The position numbers and the translations under genes are program-made. From assembly GCA_027012915.1 (NCBI GenBank), contig JALUYN010000616.1:1-6717 (forward strand): a stretch of DNA of 6,717 nt, given 5' to 3'. This DNA is from Cellvibrionaceae bacterium. GTDB lineage: Bacteria > Pseudomonadota > Gammaproteobacteria > Pseudomonadales > Cellvibrionaceae. Positions within the stretch are counted from its first letter, which is position 1. Each line of letters starts with the position of its first letter. This document shows positions 1 to 6,717 of this stretch, piece after piece. Below the pieces are notes generated by a model. It was not told where the DNA came from, made no database searches, and saw only the letters and a program-made list of their open reading frames with translations.

Positions 1-783
1 GATGCCAGTGACGTTATCGCCGGCCACTATGAAGCCCGCGACTTCGGCAAGGCCATGCGCGAGATTATGGCGCTGGCCGATGCCGCTAACGAGTACATTG
101 CCGCCAAGGCTCCCTGGGCGCTGGCGAAAGAAGAAGGCACAGAGCAACAGGTTCTGGATATCTGCACCTTGGGTATCAATATGTTCCGTGTACTGCTGAC
201 CTATCTGAAACCGGTACTGCCGGCTCTGACCGAACAGGCCGAAGCCTTCCTCAACGAAACGCTGAACTGGGAAGGCCCCGTCGCTTTCCGCGGCGGCGAA
301 GCCATTAACAAGTTCAAGCCATTGCTCATGCGCATCGAAAAAGACAAGGTTGATGCCATGGTCGAAGCCAGTAAGGAAGCATTGGCCGAGCAGCAAGCTG
401 CTCAGCAGCCAAGCGAAGCCCCGGCTGCAGGCCCTCTGGCCGACGAGCCACTGGCAGAGGAAATTCAATTCGATGACTTCGCAAAAGTGGATCTGCGCGT
501 AGCGTTGATTGCCAAAGCAGAGCACGTGGAAGGCGCCAACAAACTACTGCGCCTGACCCTGGATCTGGGTGGCGAAACTCGCAATGTGTTCTCCGGCATC
601 AAGAGTGCTTACCAACCCGAAGATCTGGAAGGCAAGCTGACCGTAATGGTCGCCAACCTGGCGCCACGCAAGATGAAGTTTGGCGTGTCAGAAGGCATGG
701 TTCTGGCGGCCGGCCCCGGCGGCAAAGAAATCTACCTGCTGGAGCCACACTCAGGCGCCAAACCCGGCCAAAGGGTCATGTAA
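1..783 (+). CDS. metG: Methionine--tRNA ligase, C-terminal part (5' end outside window)
   Basis: This enzyme charges tRNA-Met with methionine in the cytoplasm. Only the last 260 residues are present; the reading frame is open from base 1, so the catalytic Rossmann domain and the start lie to the left. Fragment residues about 1-115 are the helical anticodon-binding region, with the family-typical stretches [22 protein letters not shown] and [12 protein letters not shown]. Residues about 120-150 are a Gln/Ala/Glu/Pro-rich linker. From about residue 154 to the end is the C-terminal tRNA-binding (OB-fold) domain that also dimerises the enzyme, recognised by [34 protein letters not shown] and [13 protein letters not shown]. 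These match the long, dimeric E. coli-type MetG. The stop is TAA at 781-783. It is probably transcribed separately from the rsx genes, since a terminator-like hairpin follows it directly. Confidence 0.97.
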   Translation, partial: DASDVIAGHYEARDFGKAMREIMALADAANEYIAAKAPWALAKEEGTEQQVLDICTLGINMFRVLLTYLKPVLPALTEQAEAFLNETLNWEGPVAFRGGEAINKFKPLLMRIEKDKVDAMVEASKEALAEQQAAQQPSEAPAAGPLADEPLAEEIQFDDFAKVDLRVALIAKAEHVEGANKLLRLTLDLGGETRNVFSGIKSAYQPEDLEGKLTVMVANLAPRKMKFGVSEGMVLAAGPGGKEIYLLEPHSGAKPGQRVM

Positions 784-785
784 TC

Positions 786-811
786 AAGGAGCGCAAAGCG
801 CCCCTTTAATT
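786..811 (+). terminator. Possible rho-independent terminator after metG
   Basis: Three bases past the metG stop, an inverted repeat pairs 786-794 with 798-806 around an AAA loop: nine positions, eight of them Watson-Crick, with one A/C mismatch at 790/802. It is followed by TTTAATT rather than a clean run of T. The position fits a terminator for metG, but the weak T tract and the internal mismatch mean it may leak into the rsx operon. Confidence 0.5.
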
Positions 812-840
812 GATGCACTGATTAGACCTATCGGCAAAAC

Positions 841-892
841 CGATAAAGAAACACAAATAGACAAGTTAAACTAATATCTATTTTGGAACCCA
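841..892 (+). promoter_or_regulatory. AT-rich leader, candidate promoter region for the rsx operon
   Basis: Between the metG terminator-like hairpin and rsxA there is a clearly AT-rich stretch (about 841-886) in an otherwise moderate-GC window, which is where the operon promoter would be expected. A TAGACA (858-863, 5 of 6 to the sigma-70 -35 box) is present, but no good -10 hexamer sits at 16-18 bp from it. TATTTT at 879-884 is only 15 bp away and matches 4 of 6. I therefore call a region, not a defined promoter. No clear FNR, SoxR or Fur operator is visible. Confidence 0.3.
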
Positions 893-916
893 GCAGCGCC
901 CTTTTTGCGGCGCTGC
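893..916 (+). promoter_or_regulatory. Perfect 8-bp hairpin in the rsxA leader
   Basis: GCAGCGCC (893-900) pairs perfectly with GGCGCTGC (909-916) around the 8-base loop CTTTTTGC. The base of the stem is 16 nt before the rsxA ATG and directly next to its weak purine-rich ribosome-binding stretch (about 922-928). No T run follows on the plus strand, and the minus strand also lacks one, so it is not a typical terminator. It could stabilise the mRNA 5' end or influence translation of rsxA; that role is inference. Confidence 0.5.
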
Positions 917-932
917 ACTGCAGAGAAGCCCC

Positions 933-1508
933 ATGACCGAGTTTTTCGTCATCCTGATCAGCACCATTTTGGTGAACAACATTGTTCTGGTTCAGTTTCT
1001 GGGACTGTGCCCGTTTATGGGCGTCTCGAACAAACTGGAAACCGCCATTGGCATGGGCGGAGCCACCACTTTTGTACTGACTTTGGCGGCCATCAGCAGC
1101 TATATAGTAAACACTTACGTACTGACACCACTAGGTCTGGAGTACCTCAAAACCATCGCCTTTATTTTGGTAATCGCAGTCGTGGTCCAGTTCACGAAAA
1201 TGTTTATCGAGAAAACCAGTCCCCTGCTGTATCGGGTATTGGGCGTATTTTTGCCGCTGATCACCACCAACTGCGCGGTACTGGGTATCGCTCTGCAGAA
1301 CACCGCAAAAGCCCACAATTTTGTGCAGTCCAGCCTCTACGGCTTTGGCGCAGCGCTGGGCTTTTCATTGGTATTGGTGCTGTTTTCGGCCATGCGTGAA
1401 CGCCTGGCCGTCGCTGACGTGCCGGTTCCCTTCAAGGGCGCCGCTATCGGCATGATTACCGCCGGACTGATGTCCCTGGCCTTTATGGGCTTCAGTGGAC
1501 TGGTTTAA
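933..1508 (+). CDS. rsxA: Electron transport complex subunit RsxA (RnfA)
   Basis: RsxA is an integral inner-membrane subunit that, with RsxE, forms the core of the Rnf/Rsx complex through which electrons cross the membrane. The 191 residues match the family length (E. coli 193). The protein is hydrophobic throughout, with about six membrane helices. Conserved stretches include [17 protein letters not shown] (Cys26), [13 protein letters not shown] (Cys114), AVVVQFTKM and [10 protein letters not shown]. In structures of Rnf complexes the cysteines of RnfA and RnfE hold an iron-sulfur cluster in the membrane; both RsxA cysteines are present here. The ATG at 933 aligns with the E. coli start, with a weak purine-rich site (AGAGAAG, about 922-928) in front. 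It is the first gene of the operon, 57 bp before rsxB. The symbol rnfA is equally used. Confidence 0.97.
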   Translation: MTEFFVILISTILVNNIVLVQFLGLCPFMGVSNKLETAIGMGGATTFVLTLAAISSYIVNTYVLTPLGLEYLKTIAFILVIAVVVQFTKMFIEKTSPLLYRVLGVFLPLITTNCAVLGIALQNTAKAHNFVQSSLYGFGAALGFSLVLVLFSAMRERLAVADVPVPFKGAAIGMITAGLMSLAFMGFSGLV

Positions 1509-1565
1509 ACCAAATACGTTGATACAAAACAGGTGAAGCACACCGCTAGTAAGTGACCACTGTCT

Positions 1566-2165
1566 ATGATCGATTTTCTGTTACAACACCCCATACTCAG
1601 CGCCCTGACTGCGCTTGGAGTTTTGGCATTGGCGTTTGGAGCGCTGCTGGGGTTTGCCGCCGTTAAGTTCAAAGTAGAAGGCGACCCGATTGTCGACCAG
1701 ATCGACGCCCTGCTGCCACAGACCCAATGCGGCCAGTGCGGCCACCCGGGATGCCGCCCCTACGCGCAATCCATCAGCGAAGGCGAGGCCATCAACAAGT
1801 GCCCTCCTGGCGGTCAGTCCACCATTAACGAAATTGCCAATCTATTAGACGTGGAAGCGCCGACACTGGACGAAGAGCACGGTGAAGAAAGTGACGTGCC
1901 CAACGTCGCTTATATTCGCGAAGACGAGTGTATCGGTTGCACCAAGTGCATTCAGGCCTGCCCCATGGACGCCATTTTGGGGGCTGCCAAGCAGATGCAC
2001 ACAGTAATTGCCGATGAGTGCACCGGTTGCGACCTCTGTGTCGAACCCTGCCCCGTGGACTGTATCGATATGATTCCCGTGGAAACCACCCTGGCCACCT
2101 GGAAATGGCAGGCGCCCGACGCCAGCCACATTATAGCCAGCGACCGCACGGGGGCTGCCGCATGA
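1566..2165 (+). CDS. rsxB: Electron transport complex subunit RsxB (RnfB), iron-sulfur protein
   Basis: RsxB is a membrane-anchored iron-sulfur protein thought to be the point where ferredoxin (or the SoxR-reducing branch) exchanges electrons with the complex. It has 199 residues, slightly longer than E. coli RsxB. Residues about 10-33 are a single N-terminal membrane helix. Cys55, 58, 63 and 79 form the first 4Fe-4S site ([14 protein letters not shown] ... KCPPGG). Two ferredoxin-type CxxCxxCxxxCP motifs follow, at Cys122/125/128/132 and Cys152/155/158/162. An acidic linker (about residues 95-110) separates the parts. The start is fixed by an in-frame TGA at 1554-1556, leaving ATG 1566 as the only sensible codon, although its Shine-Dalgarno is poor. 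The stop codon overlaps the rsxC start in an ATGA junction, indicating translational coupling. Confidence 0.97.
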   Translation: MIDFLLQHPILSALTALGVLALAFGALLGFAAVKFKVEGDPIVDQIDALLPQTQCGQCGHPGCRPYAQSISEGEAINKCPPGGQSTINEIANLLDVEAPTLDEEHGEESDVPNVAYIREDECIGCTKCIQACPMDAILGAAKQMHTVIADECTGCDLCVEPCPVDCIDMIPVETTLATWKWQAPDASHIIASDRTGAAA

Positions 2166-4993
2166 GCAATCTGATCAAAGTCTGGGATATTCACGGCGGC
2201 GTACACCCTCCGGAAAACAAAAGCCAGTCTCTGCAGCTGCCCCTGGGTGAAATACCGCTGCCCGAGTTTATGGTGCACCCTCTGAATCAGCACATTGGCG
2301 TGCCCGCCGATCCAATCGTGAATATTGGAGACAAGGTACTGGCCGGCCAGAAAATTGCCGAGGCCGTGGGCCCGTTCAGCGCCCCGATTCACGCCTCGAC
2401 GTCCGGCGAAGTGGTGGCTCTGGAAGACCGCCCGCTGCCGCACCCTTCGGCCATGAGCGGCCTCTGCATTGTGATTCAACCCGACGGAGAAGATCAGCAT
2501 GTGGAGTACCAGGAGTGCGAAGACTACCTGACCCTCGAACACGACGAGCTGATCGACCGCATTCGCGAAGCGGGCATTGCCGGTATGGGCGGCGCTGGTT
2601 TTCCCACCGCAGTTAAGTTGAATCCGCGCGCCGACTACAGTATCGACACACTGATTATTAACGGTACCGAGTGTGAGCCCTACATCACTGCCGACGATAT
2701 CCTGATGCAAACTCGCGCAGACGATATCGTTAAGGGCACTCAGCTGTTGAGTCATGTGTTGGGCAAGCCGCAGCGAGTGGTCATTGGCATAGAAGACAAC
2801 AAGCCAGACGCCATCGAGGCCCTGCGCGCAGCAACCAATGGTCAAAACATTGAAGTTGCAGTATTCCCCACCAAGTACCCCTCCGGTGGAGAAAAACAGC
2901 TGATTCAAATCCTCACGGGGAAAGAAGTTCCTTCCGGCGGACTCCCCGCCAGTATTGGCATTGTGGTGCAGAATGTCGGCACCACCGTGGCGGTCTATGA
3001 AGCGGTCCGTTTTGGCAGACCGTTGACCGAACGTATTACCACCGTAGTCGGTGAAGCACTGGATACCCAGCGCAACATCAAGGTCAAACTGGGCACCCCC
3101 ATTGCCCATGTACTGGCACAGCACGGCTTTGACGAGTCGAGCGCCAGCCGCATCGTCATGGGCGGCCCCATGATGGGGTATACACTGGAGCACGATCAGG
3201 TGCCGGTGGTTAAGACCAGCAACTGCATTCTCGCACCTTCAACGACAGAGCTGCCCAACCCGGATTTTGCTCAAGCCTGTATTCGTTGCGGCATGTGCGC
3301 CGAAGCCTGCCCGGCCAGTTTGCTACCGCAGCAGCTCTACTGGTACGCCCAGGCCGAAGACTATGATCGCATCCAGGCGCACAATTTGATGGATTGTATC
3401 GAGTGCGGCGCCTGCTCTTACGTCTGTCCCAGCAATATTCCCCTGGTGCAATACTATCGCTCCGCCAAGGGCACCATTCGCCAGATGGAGATCGAGAAGG
3501 AAAAATCCGATCGTTCCCGCAAGCGCTTTGAGTTTCGCCAGGAGCGTATTGCCAAAGCCGAAGCGGAGAAGGAAGCTAAACGACTGGCACGTAAGAAAGC
3601 TGCCGAAGAAGCTAAAAAGAAACAAGCTGCTGCACAAGCCAGTGGATCAACACCTGCCAACAAGCCGGACGATATCGTCGCAGCGGCACTGGCCAAGGCT
3701 CAGAGCAAAACCGCCTCTCCGGAAGAACAGAAAGCACGCCTTGAGCGCAGCGTAAAAAGTGCCCAGGGACGCGTGGACAAACTTCGCGAGAAGCTGCGCG
3801 AGGCCGACGAGACTCAGGCATCTAAAATGGCCGCGCAAGTCAAACAAGCGGAGCTGAAGTTGGCCGAGGCTGAACAAAAGCTCGCAGACTTTAAACCCGA
3901 AGCAACAAGCGCCCCAGACGTACTCGACCCCAATGATCCGGTTGCAGTAGCCATTGCTCGCGCCAAAGCCAAAATGGATATGGCCCCGGGCGACAAGATT
4001 AAAGCCAGCCTGGAGTCCCTGAGCAAGCGTTTGGGCAAGGCCGAAGAAAAGTTAGCGACCGCCAAAGCCGAGGGTGCCGACACCGTTGACGCGCTGCAGG
4101 CCGGTGTGGACAAACTCAAAGAAAAGATCGCCACTGCAGAAAAAGAACTGCAAGAGATCCAACAACAAAATCCTGAGCCCGCGCAGGCCGCTCCAGGAGA
4201 GACCGACGCAGCAAGTGCTGCCATTGAAAAAGCCAAGGCTAAGGCTGCCGCAATGGCCAATATGTCAGACGATGACAAACTGCGCGCACAAGTTGAAGCG
4301 CTGCAAGGCCGTTTGGAAAAAGCCCAACAGCGACTGAGCAAGGCTGAAGCCGAAGGCGATGACAACGTCGAGGCATTCCGCGCCGCAGCTGAAAAACTGC
4401 AGGCCAAATTGGACGACGCCAAAGCGCAACTGCCCGCTGATCCGGCACCCGCTGCCCAAGCTGAGCCAGAGCAAGACGCCGCCTCTGCGGCCATCGAGAA
4501 GGCCAAAGCCAAAGCGGCAGCCATGGCCAACATGTCCGAAGACGACAAATTACTCGCACAAGTGGAATCTCTGCAGGGTCGCCTGGAAAAAGCCCAGCAG
4601 CGCCTGGCAAAAGCTGAAGAAGAAAACGACGACAATGTCGAGGCCTTCCGAACGGGAGCTGAAAAGCTGCAAGCCAAGTTGGATGAAGCCAAAGCAAAAC
4701 TGCCTGCTACCGCTGTGCCACCTGCCGCCGCTGAACCATCTGCCACCGCTGAGCCAAAGCAGGATGCAGCATCAGCGGCCATCGAGAAAGCAAAAGCCAA
4801 GGCCGCAGCCATGGCTAGCATGTCGGACGAAGACAAACTGAAAGCCCAAATTGAAGCACTCGAGGGAAGGCTGGAAAAAGCGCAGCAGCGCTTGGCCAAA
4901 GCGGAAGCCGAAGACGACGCCAATGTCGAAGCCTTCCGCGCCGCGGCCGAAAAGCTGCAAACCAAATTGGAAGAAACCAAAGCCAACGCATAA
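2162..4993 (+). CDS. rsxC: Electron transport complex subunit RsxC (RnfC) with long repeat-bearing C-terminus
   Basis: RsxC is the peripheral cytoplasmic subunit that binds FMN and NADH and feeds electrons into the Rnf/Rsx complex. Starting at the ATG of the ATGA overlap with rsxB gives 943 residues and the conserved N-terminus ([10 protein letters not shown]). In order: an RnfC N-terminal barrel-sandwich region (about 1-105, with [15 protein letters not shown]); the complex I 51-kDa-like NADH/FMN domain (about 130-280, with GMGGAGFPT at 141-149, [12 protein letters not shown] and [10 protein letters not shown]); an SLBB beta-grasp segment (about 290-345); and two 4Fe-4S motifs (Cys373/376/379/383 and Cys412/415/418/422). 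Next comes a Lys/Arg/Glu-rich coiled coil (about 438-495). Residues 504-943 are five tandem Ala/Lys/Glu-rich helical repeats. E. coli RsxC (about 740 residues) also has a variable Ala/Lys-rich tail, so the core function is secure; what the long extension does is unknown. A GGGGG run at 2150-2154 is the only weak Shine-Dalgarno. Confidence 0.96.
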   Translation: MSNLIKVWDIHGGVHPPENKSQSLQLPLGEIPLPEFMVHPLNQHIGVPADPIVNIGDKVLAGQKIAEAVGPFSAPIHASTSGEVVALEDRPLPHPSAMSGLCIVIQPDGEDQHVEYQECEDYLTLEHDELIDRIREAGIAGMGGAGFPTAVKLNPRADYSIDTLIINGTECEPYITADDILMQTRADDIVKGTQLLSHVLGKPQRVVIGIEDNKPDAIEALRAATNGQNIEVAVFPTKYPSGGEKQLIQILTGKEVPSGGLPASIGIVVQNVGTTVAVYEAVRFGRPLTERITTVVGEALDTQRNIKVKLGTPIAHVLAQHGFDESSASRIVMGGPMMGYTLEHDQVPVVKTSNCILAPSTTELPNPDFAQACIRCGMCAEACPASLLPQQLYWYAQAEDYDRIQAHNLMDCIECGACSYVCPSNIPLVQYYRSAKGTIRQMEIEKEKSDRSRKRFEFRQERIAKAEAEKEAKRLARKKAAEEAKKKQAAAQASGSTPANKPDDIVAAALAKAQSKTASPEEQKARLERSVKSAQGRVDKLREKLREADETQASKMAAQVKQAELKLAEAEQKLADFKPEATSAPDVLDPNDPVAVAIARAKAKMDMAPGDKIKASLESLSKRLGKAEEKLATAKAEGADTVDALQAGVDKLKEKIATAEKELQEIQQQNPEPAQAAPGETDAASAAIEKAKAKAAAMANMSDDDKLRAQVEALQGRLEKAQQRLSKAEAEGDDNVEAFRAAAEKLQAKLDDAKAQLPADPAPAAQAEPEQDAASAAIEKAKAKAAAMANMSEDDKLLAQVESLQGRLEKAQQRLAKAEEENDDNVEAFRTGAEKLQAKLDEAKAKLPATAVPPAAAEPSATAEPKQDAASAAIEKAKAKAAAMASMSDEDKLKAQIEALEGRLEKAQQRLAKAEAEDDANVEAFRAAAEKLQTKLEETKANA
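3671..4990 (+). repeat. Five in-frame tandem repeats (264-288 bp) in the rsxC 3' half
   Basis: Units begin at nt 3671, 3935, 4205, 4475 and 4763 (RsxC residues 504, 592, 682, 772 and 868), with lengths of 88, 90, 90, 96 and 76 residues. Each starts with a D-x-x-x-A-A-I-x-K-A-K-A-K-like block, then a D-K-hydrophobic helix with [16 protein letters not shown] heptads, then [16 protein letters not shown], and ends in a Pro/Ala/Glu linker (the last unit has none). Units 3, 4 and 5 are highly alike: by hand count 68 of 78 residues are identical between 3 and 4, and about 59 of 76 between 4 and 5. Units 1 and 2 are much more diverged. The opening block resembles the AIARAKAK segments known from RnfC tails, so the unit looks like that segment extended by a helical hairpin. 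Confidence 0.88.
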
Positions 4994-5052
4994 TTTTCAA
5001 CATTATCCGTTAGTGATAGCGGCGTGACTTTAGAGAAACGTATAAATTTCTT

Positions 5053-6111
5053 ATGGCATTTAAAAAACTGACATCCCCCCACGCACACGGGGCCAATAGA
5101 ACCAGCAATGTGATGCTCAAGGTCATGCTGGCCTGCATTCCCGGCTTGCTGGCACTGACCTGGTTTTTTGGCCCCGGCAGTATCATCAACGTCATTATTG
5201 CCTGCACTACCGCGGTAGCGTTTGAAGCAGCGGTACTCAAACTGCGCCGGCGTCCGGTGGGATTTTATTTGCGTGACTACAGCGCTCTGGTCACAGGCGT
5301 ATTACTTGGTATGGCATTGCCGCCCTATTGCCCCTGGTGGATTGTGGTTATCGGCAGCGCCAGTGCCATCGTTTTGGCCAAGCAACTCTACGGCGGCATG
5401 GGCTTCAATCCCTTTAACCCCGCCATGGTTGGCTACGTCATACTGCTGATTTCCTTCCCCGTGGAGATGACCCGCTGGACGGCTCCACTGCCAGAACTGG
5501 CAGATGGCCAGAGTTTGATGGGTATCAGCGACGCTCTACGGCAAGTGTTTCTCGGTACCGCCATTGACGGTTACAGCGGCGCGACGCCACTGGACGCCTT
5601 CAAGCAGAGTGGCGGTTTGATGGTTGAGCAGGTTTACCAACAAGAACCCGTATTTGCATCCGGACAGTGGGCCGGAGCCGGCTGGGAATGGGTCAATCTG
5701 GCCTTCCTGATTGGCGGCCTGTATCTACTGCAACAGAAGATATTTACCTGGCACACACCAGTGAGCATGCTGCTGACCATAGCGCTGCTCGCTGCCGTCT
5801 TCTATGACAGCGGCAGCTCCACCAGCGGCGGCTCACCGCTGATGCATTTGTTCTCTGGAGCAACCATGCTCGGCGCTTTCTTTATCGCCACCGACCCTGT
5901 GTCCTCTGCGGTGAGTAACAAAGGCCGGCTGATATACGGCGCCTGTATTGGCGCGCTGGTGTACCTGATTCGCGTATGGGGCAACTACCCCGACGCCGTG
6001 GCTTTCGCCGTACTGCTGATGAATATCGCCGCACCGTTTATCGACTATTACACGGTGCCACGCAGCTATGGCCACAGCAAGCCCCGCAAAGCCACGGAAA
6101 AGCCGGAGTAA
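5053..6111 (+). CDS. rsxD: Electron transport complex subunit RsxD (RnfD), flavin-carrying membrane protein
   Basis: RsxD is an integral membrane subunit related to NqrB that carries covalently bound FMN and takes part in electron transfer linked to ion transport. Its 352 residues match the family (about 350). Several membrane helices are visible, beginning around residues 22-40 and 45-65. Thr178 lies in S-G-A-T (DGYSGATPLDAF), the motif where FMN is attached through a phosphoester bond. Other family marks are GFYLRDYSALVTG, LPPYCPWW, KQLYGGMGFNPFNPAM and GATMLGAFFIATDPV. The C-terminal tail is basic and probably cytoplasmic. The ATG at 5053 aligns with family N-termini; upstream there is only a GAGAAA at 5033-5038, too far to be a good Shine-Dalgarno. 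rsxC ends 59 bp before and rsxG starts 6 bp after. Confidence 0.97.
   Translation: MAFKKLTSPHAHGANRTSNVMLKVMLACIPGLLALTWFFGPGSIINVIIACTTAVAFEAAVLKLRRRPVGFYLRDYSALVTGVLLGMALPPYCPWWIVVIGSASAIVLAKQLYGGMGFNPFNPAMVGYVILLISFPVEMTRWTAPLPELADGQSLMGISDALRQVFLGTAIDGYSGATPLDAFKQSGGLMVEQVYQQEPVFASGQWAGAGWEWVNLAFLIGGLYLLQQKIFTWHTPVSMLLTIALLAAVFYDSGSSTSGGSPLMHLFSGATMLGAFFIATDPVSSAVSNKGRLIYGACIGALVYLIRVWGNYPDAVAFAVLLMNIAAPFIDYYTVPRSYGHSKPRKATEKPE
6105..6108 (+). promoter_or_regulatory. Ribosome-binding site of rsxG
   Basis: GGAG at the very end of rsxD lies 9 nt before the ATG at 6118. It is the clearest Shine-Dalgarno in the window and supports that ATG, and with it the acidic N-terminal extension of RsxG. 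Confidence 0.7.
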
Positions 6112-6117
6112 TTGTCG

Positions 6118-6717
6118 ATGACTGAACACGAAAACCAGGCCCCGGAAGCGGACGACAAAGAACCAACCATTGGCGACTCCATTGTCAGCAACGGCTTATT
6201 GCTGGGTCTGTTTGCCCTGGTAACCGCCGCGCTGCTCGCAGGCACCTACAGCGGCACAGCCGAGCGCATTGCAGCGGCAGAACGGGCCAACGCTCAGAAA
6301 GCACTGCTGGAAGTTGTCCCAGTGGAACGCCATAACAACGACCTGCTCGAAACCACCGAGAGTATCGACGAAGATCACTGGCAAGCCCTTGGCTTAAAGC
6401 AAGGTGGCGATTGGCACATTGCCACGCAGGACGGCGCCCCGGTTGCGGTGATCATGCCCGCAGTCGCTCCAGACGGCTATAGTGGCGATATCAAGATGAT
6501 TATTGGTATCAATACCGATGGCACTATCGCTGGCGTGCGCGTACTGACCCACAACGAAACACCGGGACTGGGTGACAAAGTGGAGCTGCGCAAAGACGAC
6601 TGGATTTTGAGTTTCAATGGTAAGTCCCTGCAAACCCCCAGCGCAGAACAGTGGGGCGTAAAAAAAGACGGCGGCGACTTTGATCAGTTTACCGGAGCCA
6701 CCATTACTCCCCGCGCG
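6118..6717 (+). CDS. rsxG: Electron transport complex subunit RsxG (RnfG), 3' end outside window
   Basis: RsxG is a flavoprotein with one membrane helix and a periplasmic domain related to NqrC; it passes electrons within the Rnf/Rsx complex. The first 200 codons are present and the frame is open at the window end, cut just after the flavin site. Residues about 24-44 are the membrane helix. Family stretches are APDGYSGDIKMIIGI, HNETPGLGDKVEL, DWILSFNGKSL and WGVKKDGGDFDQF. Thr195 in T-G-A-T (FTGATITPR) is the residue expected to carry covalent FMN. The protein is about 20 residues longer at the N-terminus than E. coli RsxG, and that extension is strongly acidic (eight or so Asp/Glu residues to one Lys before the helix). 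The start is supported by GGAG 9 nt upstream. Expected neighbours to the right are rsxE and often nth. Confidence 0.96.
   Translation, partial: MTEHENQAPEADDKEPTIGDSIVSNGLLLGLFALVTAALLAGTYSGTAERIAAAERANAQKALLEVVPVERHNNDLLETTESIDEDHWQALGLKQGGDWHIATQDGAPVAVIMPAVAPDGYSGDIKMIIGINTDGTIAGVRVLTHNETPGLGDKVELRKDDWILSFNGKSLQTPSAEQWGVKKDGGDFDQFTGATITPRA

Noticed and set aside
810..823. TTGAT half-site at 810 as an FNR box
   Set aside because: The second half needed (ATCAA four bases later) is absent; the sequence there is TGATT.
905..1399. Alternative plus-strand frame of 164 codons across the start of rsxA
   Set aside because: It overlaps rsxA in another frame; the product is His/Arg/Gln-rich without any family resemblance, while the rsxA frame matches RsxA end to end.
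1519..1550. TTGATA at 1519-1524 as the -35 of an internal promoter before rsxB
   Set aside because: No acceptable -10 hexamer is found 15-19 bp downstream.
2018..2161. Upstream in-frame ATG that would extend RsxC by 48 residues into rsxB
   Set aside because: It would overlap the ferredoxin motifs of rsxB. The family N-terminus begins at the ATG at 2162, which forms a typical ATGA coupling junction.
1952..3193. Open reading frame of 413 codons on the minus strand opposite rsxB/rsxC
   Set aside because: It lies antisense to strongly conserved NADH/FMN-domain coding sequence, and its product is low-complexity with no family features, so it is a by-product of codon usage.
3814..5088. Open reading frame of 424 codons on the minus strand opposite the rsxC repeats
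   Set aside because: It is a Ser/Ala/Leu-rich mirror of the repetitive Ala/Lys/Glu codons of rsxC. It shows the same repeat period, no recognisable domain and no independent start signal.

Overview
The window is a compact, all plus-strand stretch of a gammaproteobacterial chromosome. It holds the 3' part of metG (methionyl-tRNA synthetase), a leader of about 150 bp, and then the Rnf/Rsx electron-transport operon in the order rsxA-rsxB-rsxC-rsxD-rsxG. The last gene is cut by the window edge. The proteins are close to the E. coli and Vibrio Rsx/Rnf families. Together with the metG neighbour, the moderate GC content (judged by eye) and the marine-like sequence style, this suggests a marine gammaproteobacterium, perhaps of the Cellvibrionales type. 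The taxonomic guess is inference only.

Layout: 1-783 is the metG C-terminus (anticodon-binding helices, linker and the C-terminal tRNA-binding/dimerisation domain). 784-932 is the intergenic leader, with an imperfect terminator-like hairpin just after metG, an AT-rich candidate promoter region, and a perfect 8-bp hairpin just before rsxA. 933-1508 is rsxA, 1566-2165 rsxB, 2162-4993 rsxC, 5053-6111 rsxD and 6118-6717 rsxG (incomplete). Gene spacings are 57 bp (A-B), a 4-bp ATGA overlap (B-C), 59 bp (C-D) and 6 bp (D-G). This is what one transcription unit would look like. rsxE, and often nth, would be expected just beyond the right edge.

The products form one membrane complex. RsxC carries the NADH/FMN module and two 4Fe-4S clusters. 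RsxB carries three 4Fe-4S motifs. RsxD and RsxG carry the (S/T)-x-A-T threonines that take covalent FMN. RsxA, with RsxE, makes the membrane core. The complex couples electron flow between NADH and ferredoxin (or, in E. coli, a SoxR-reducing pathway) to ion movement across the inner membrane. All cofactor-ligand motifs visible here are intact.

The most unusual feature is the C-terminal half of RsxC. It is a predicted helical extension containing five tandem units of about 88-96 residues (the last is shorter), making the protein 943 residues against about 740 in E. coli. The last three units are very alike as protein but differ at about half of their shared codons. I see no mobile element, CRISPR array, tRNA or rRNA gene, and no clearly new multi-gene system.
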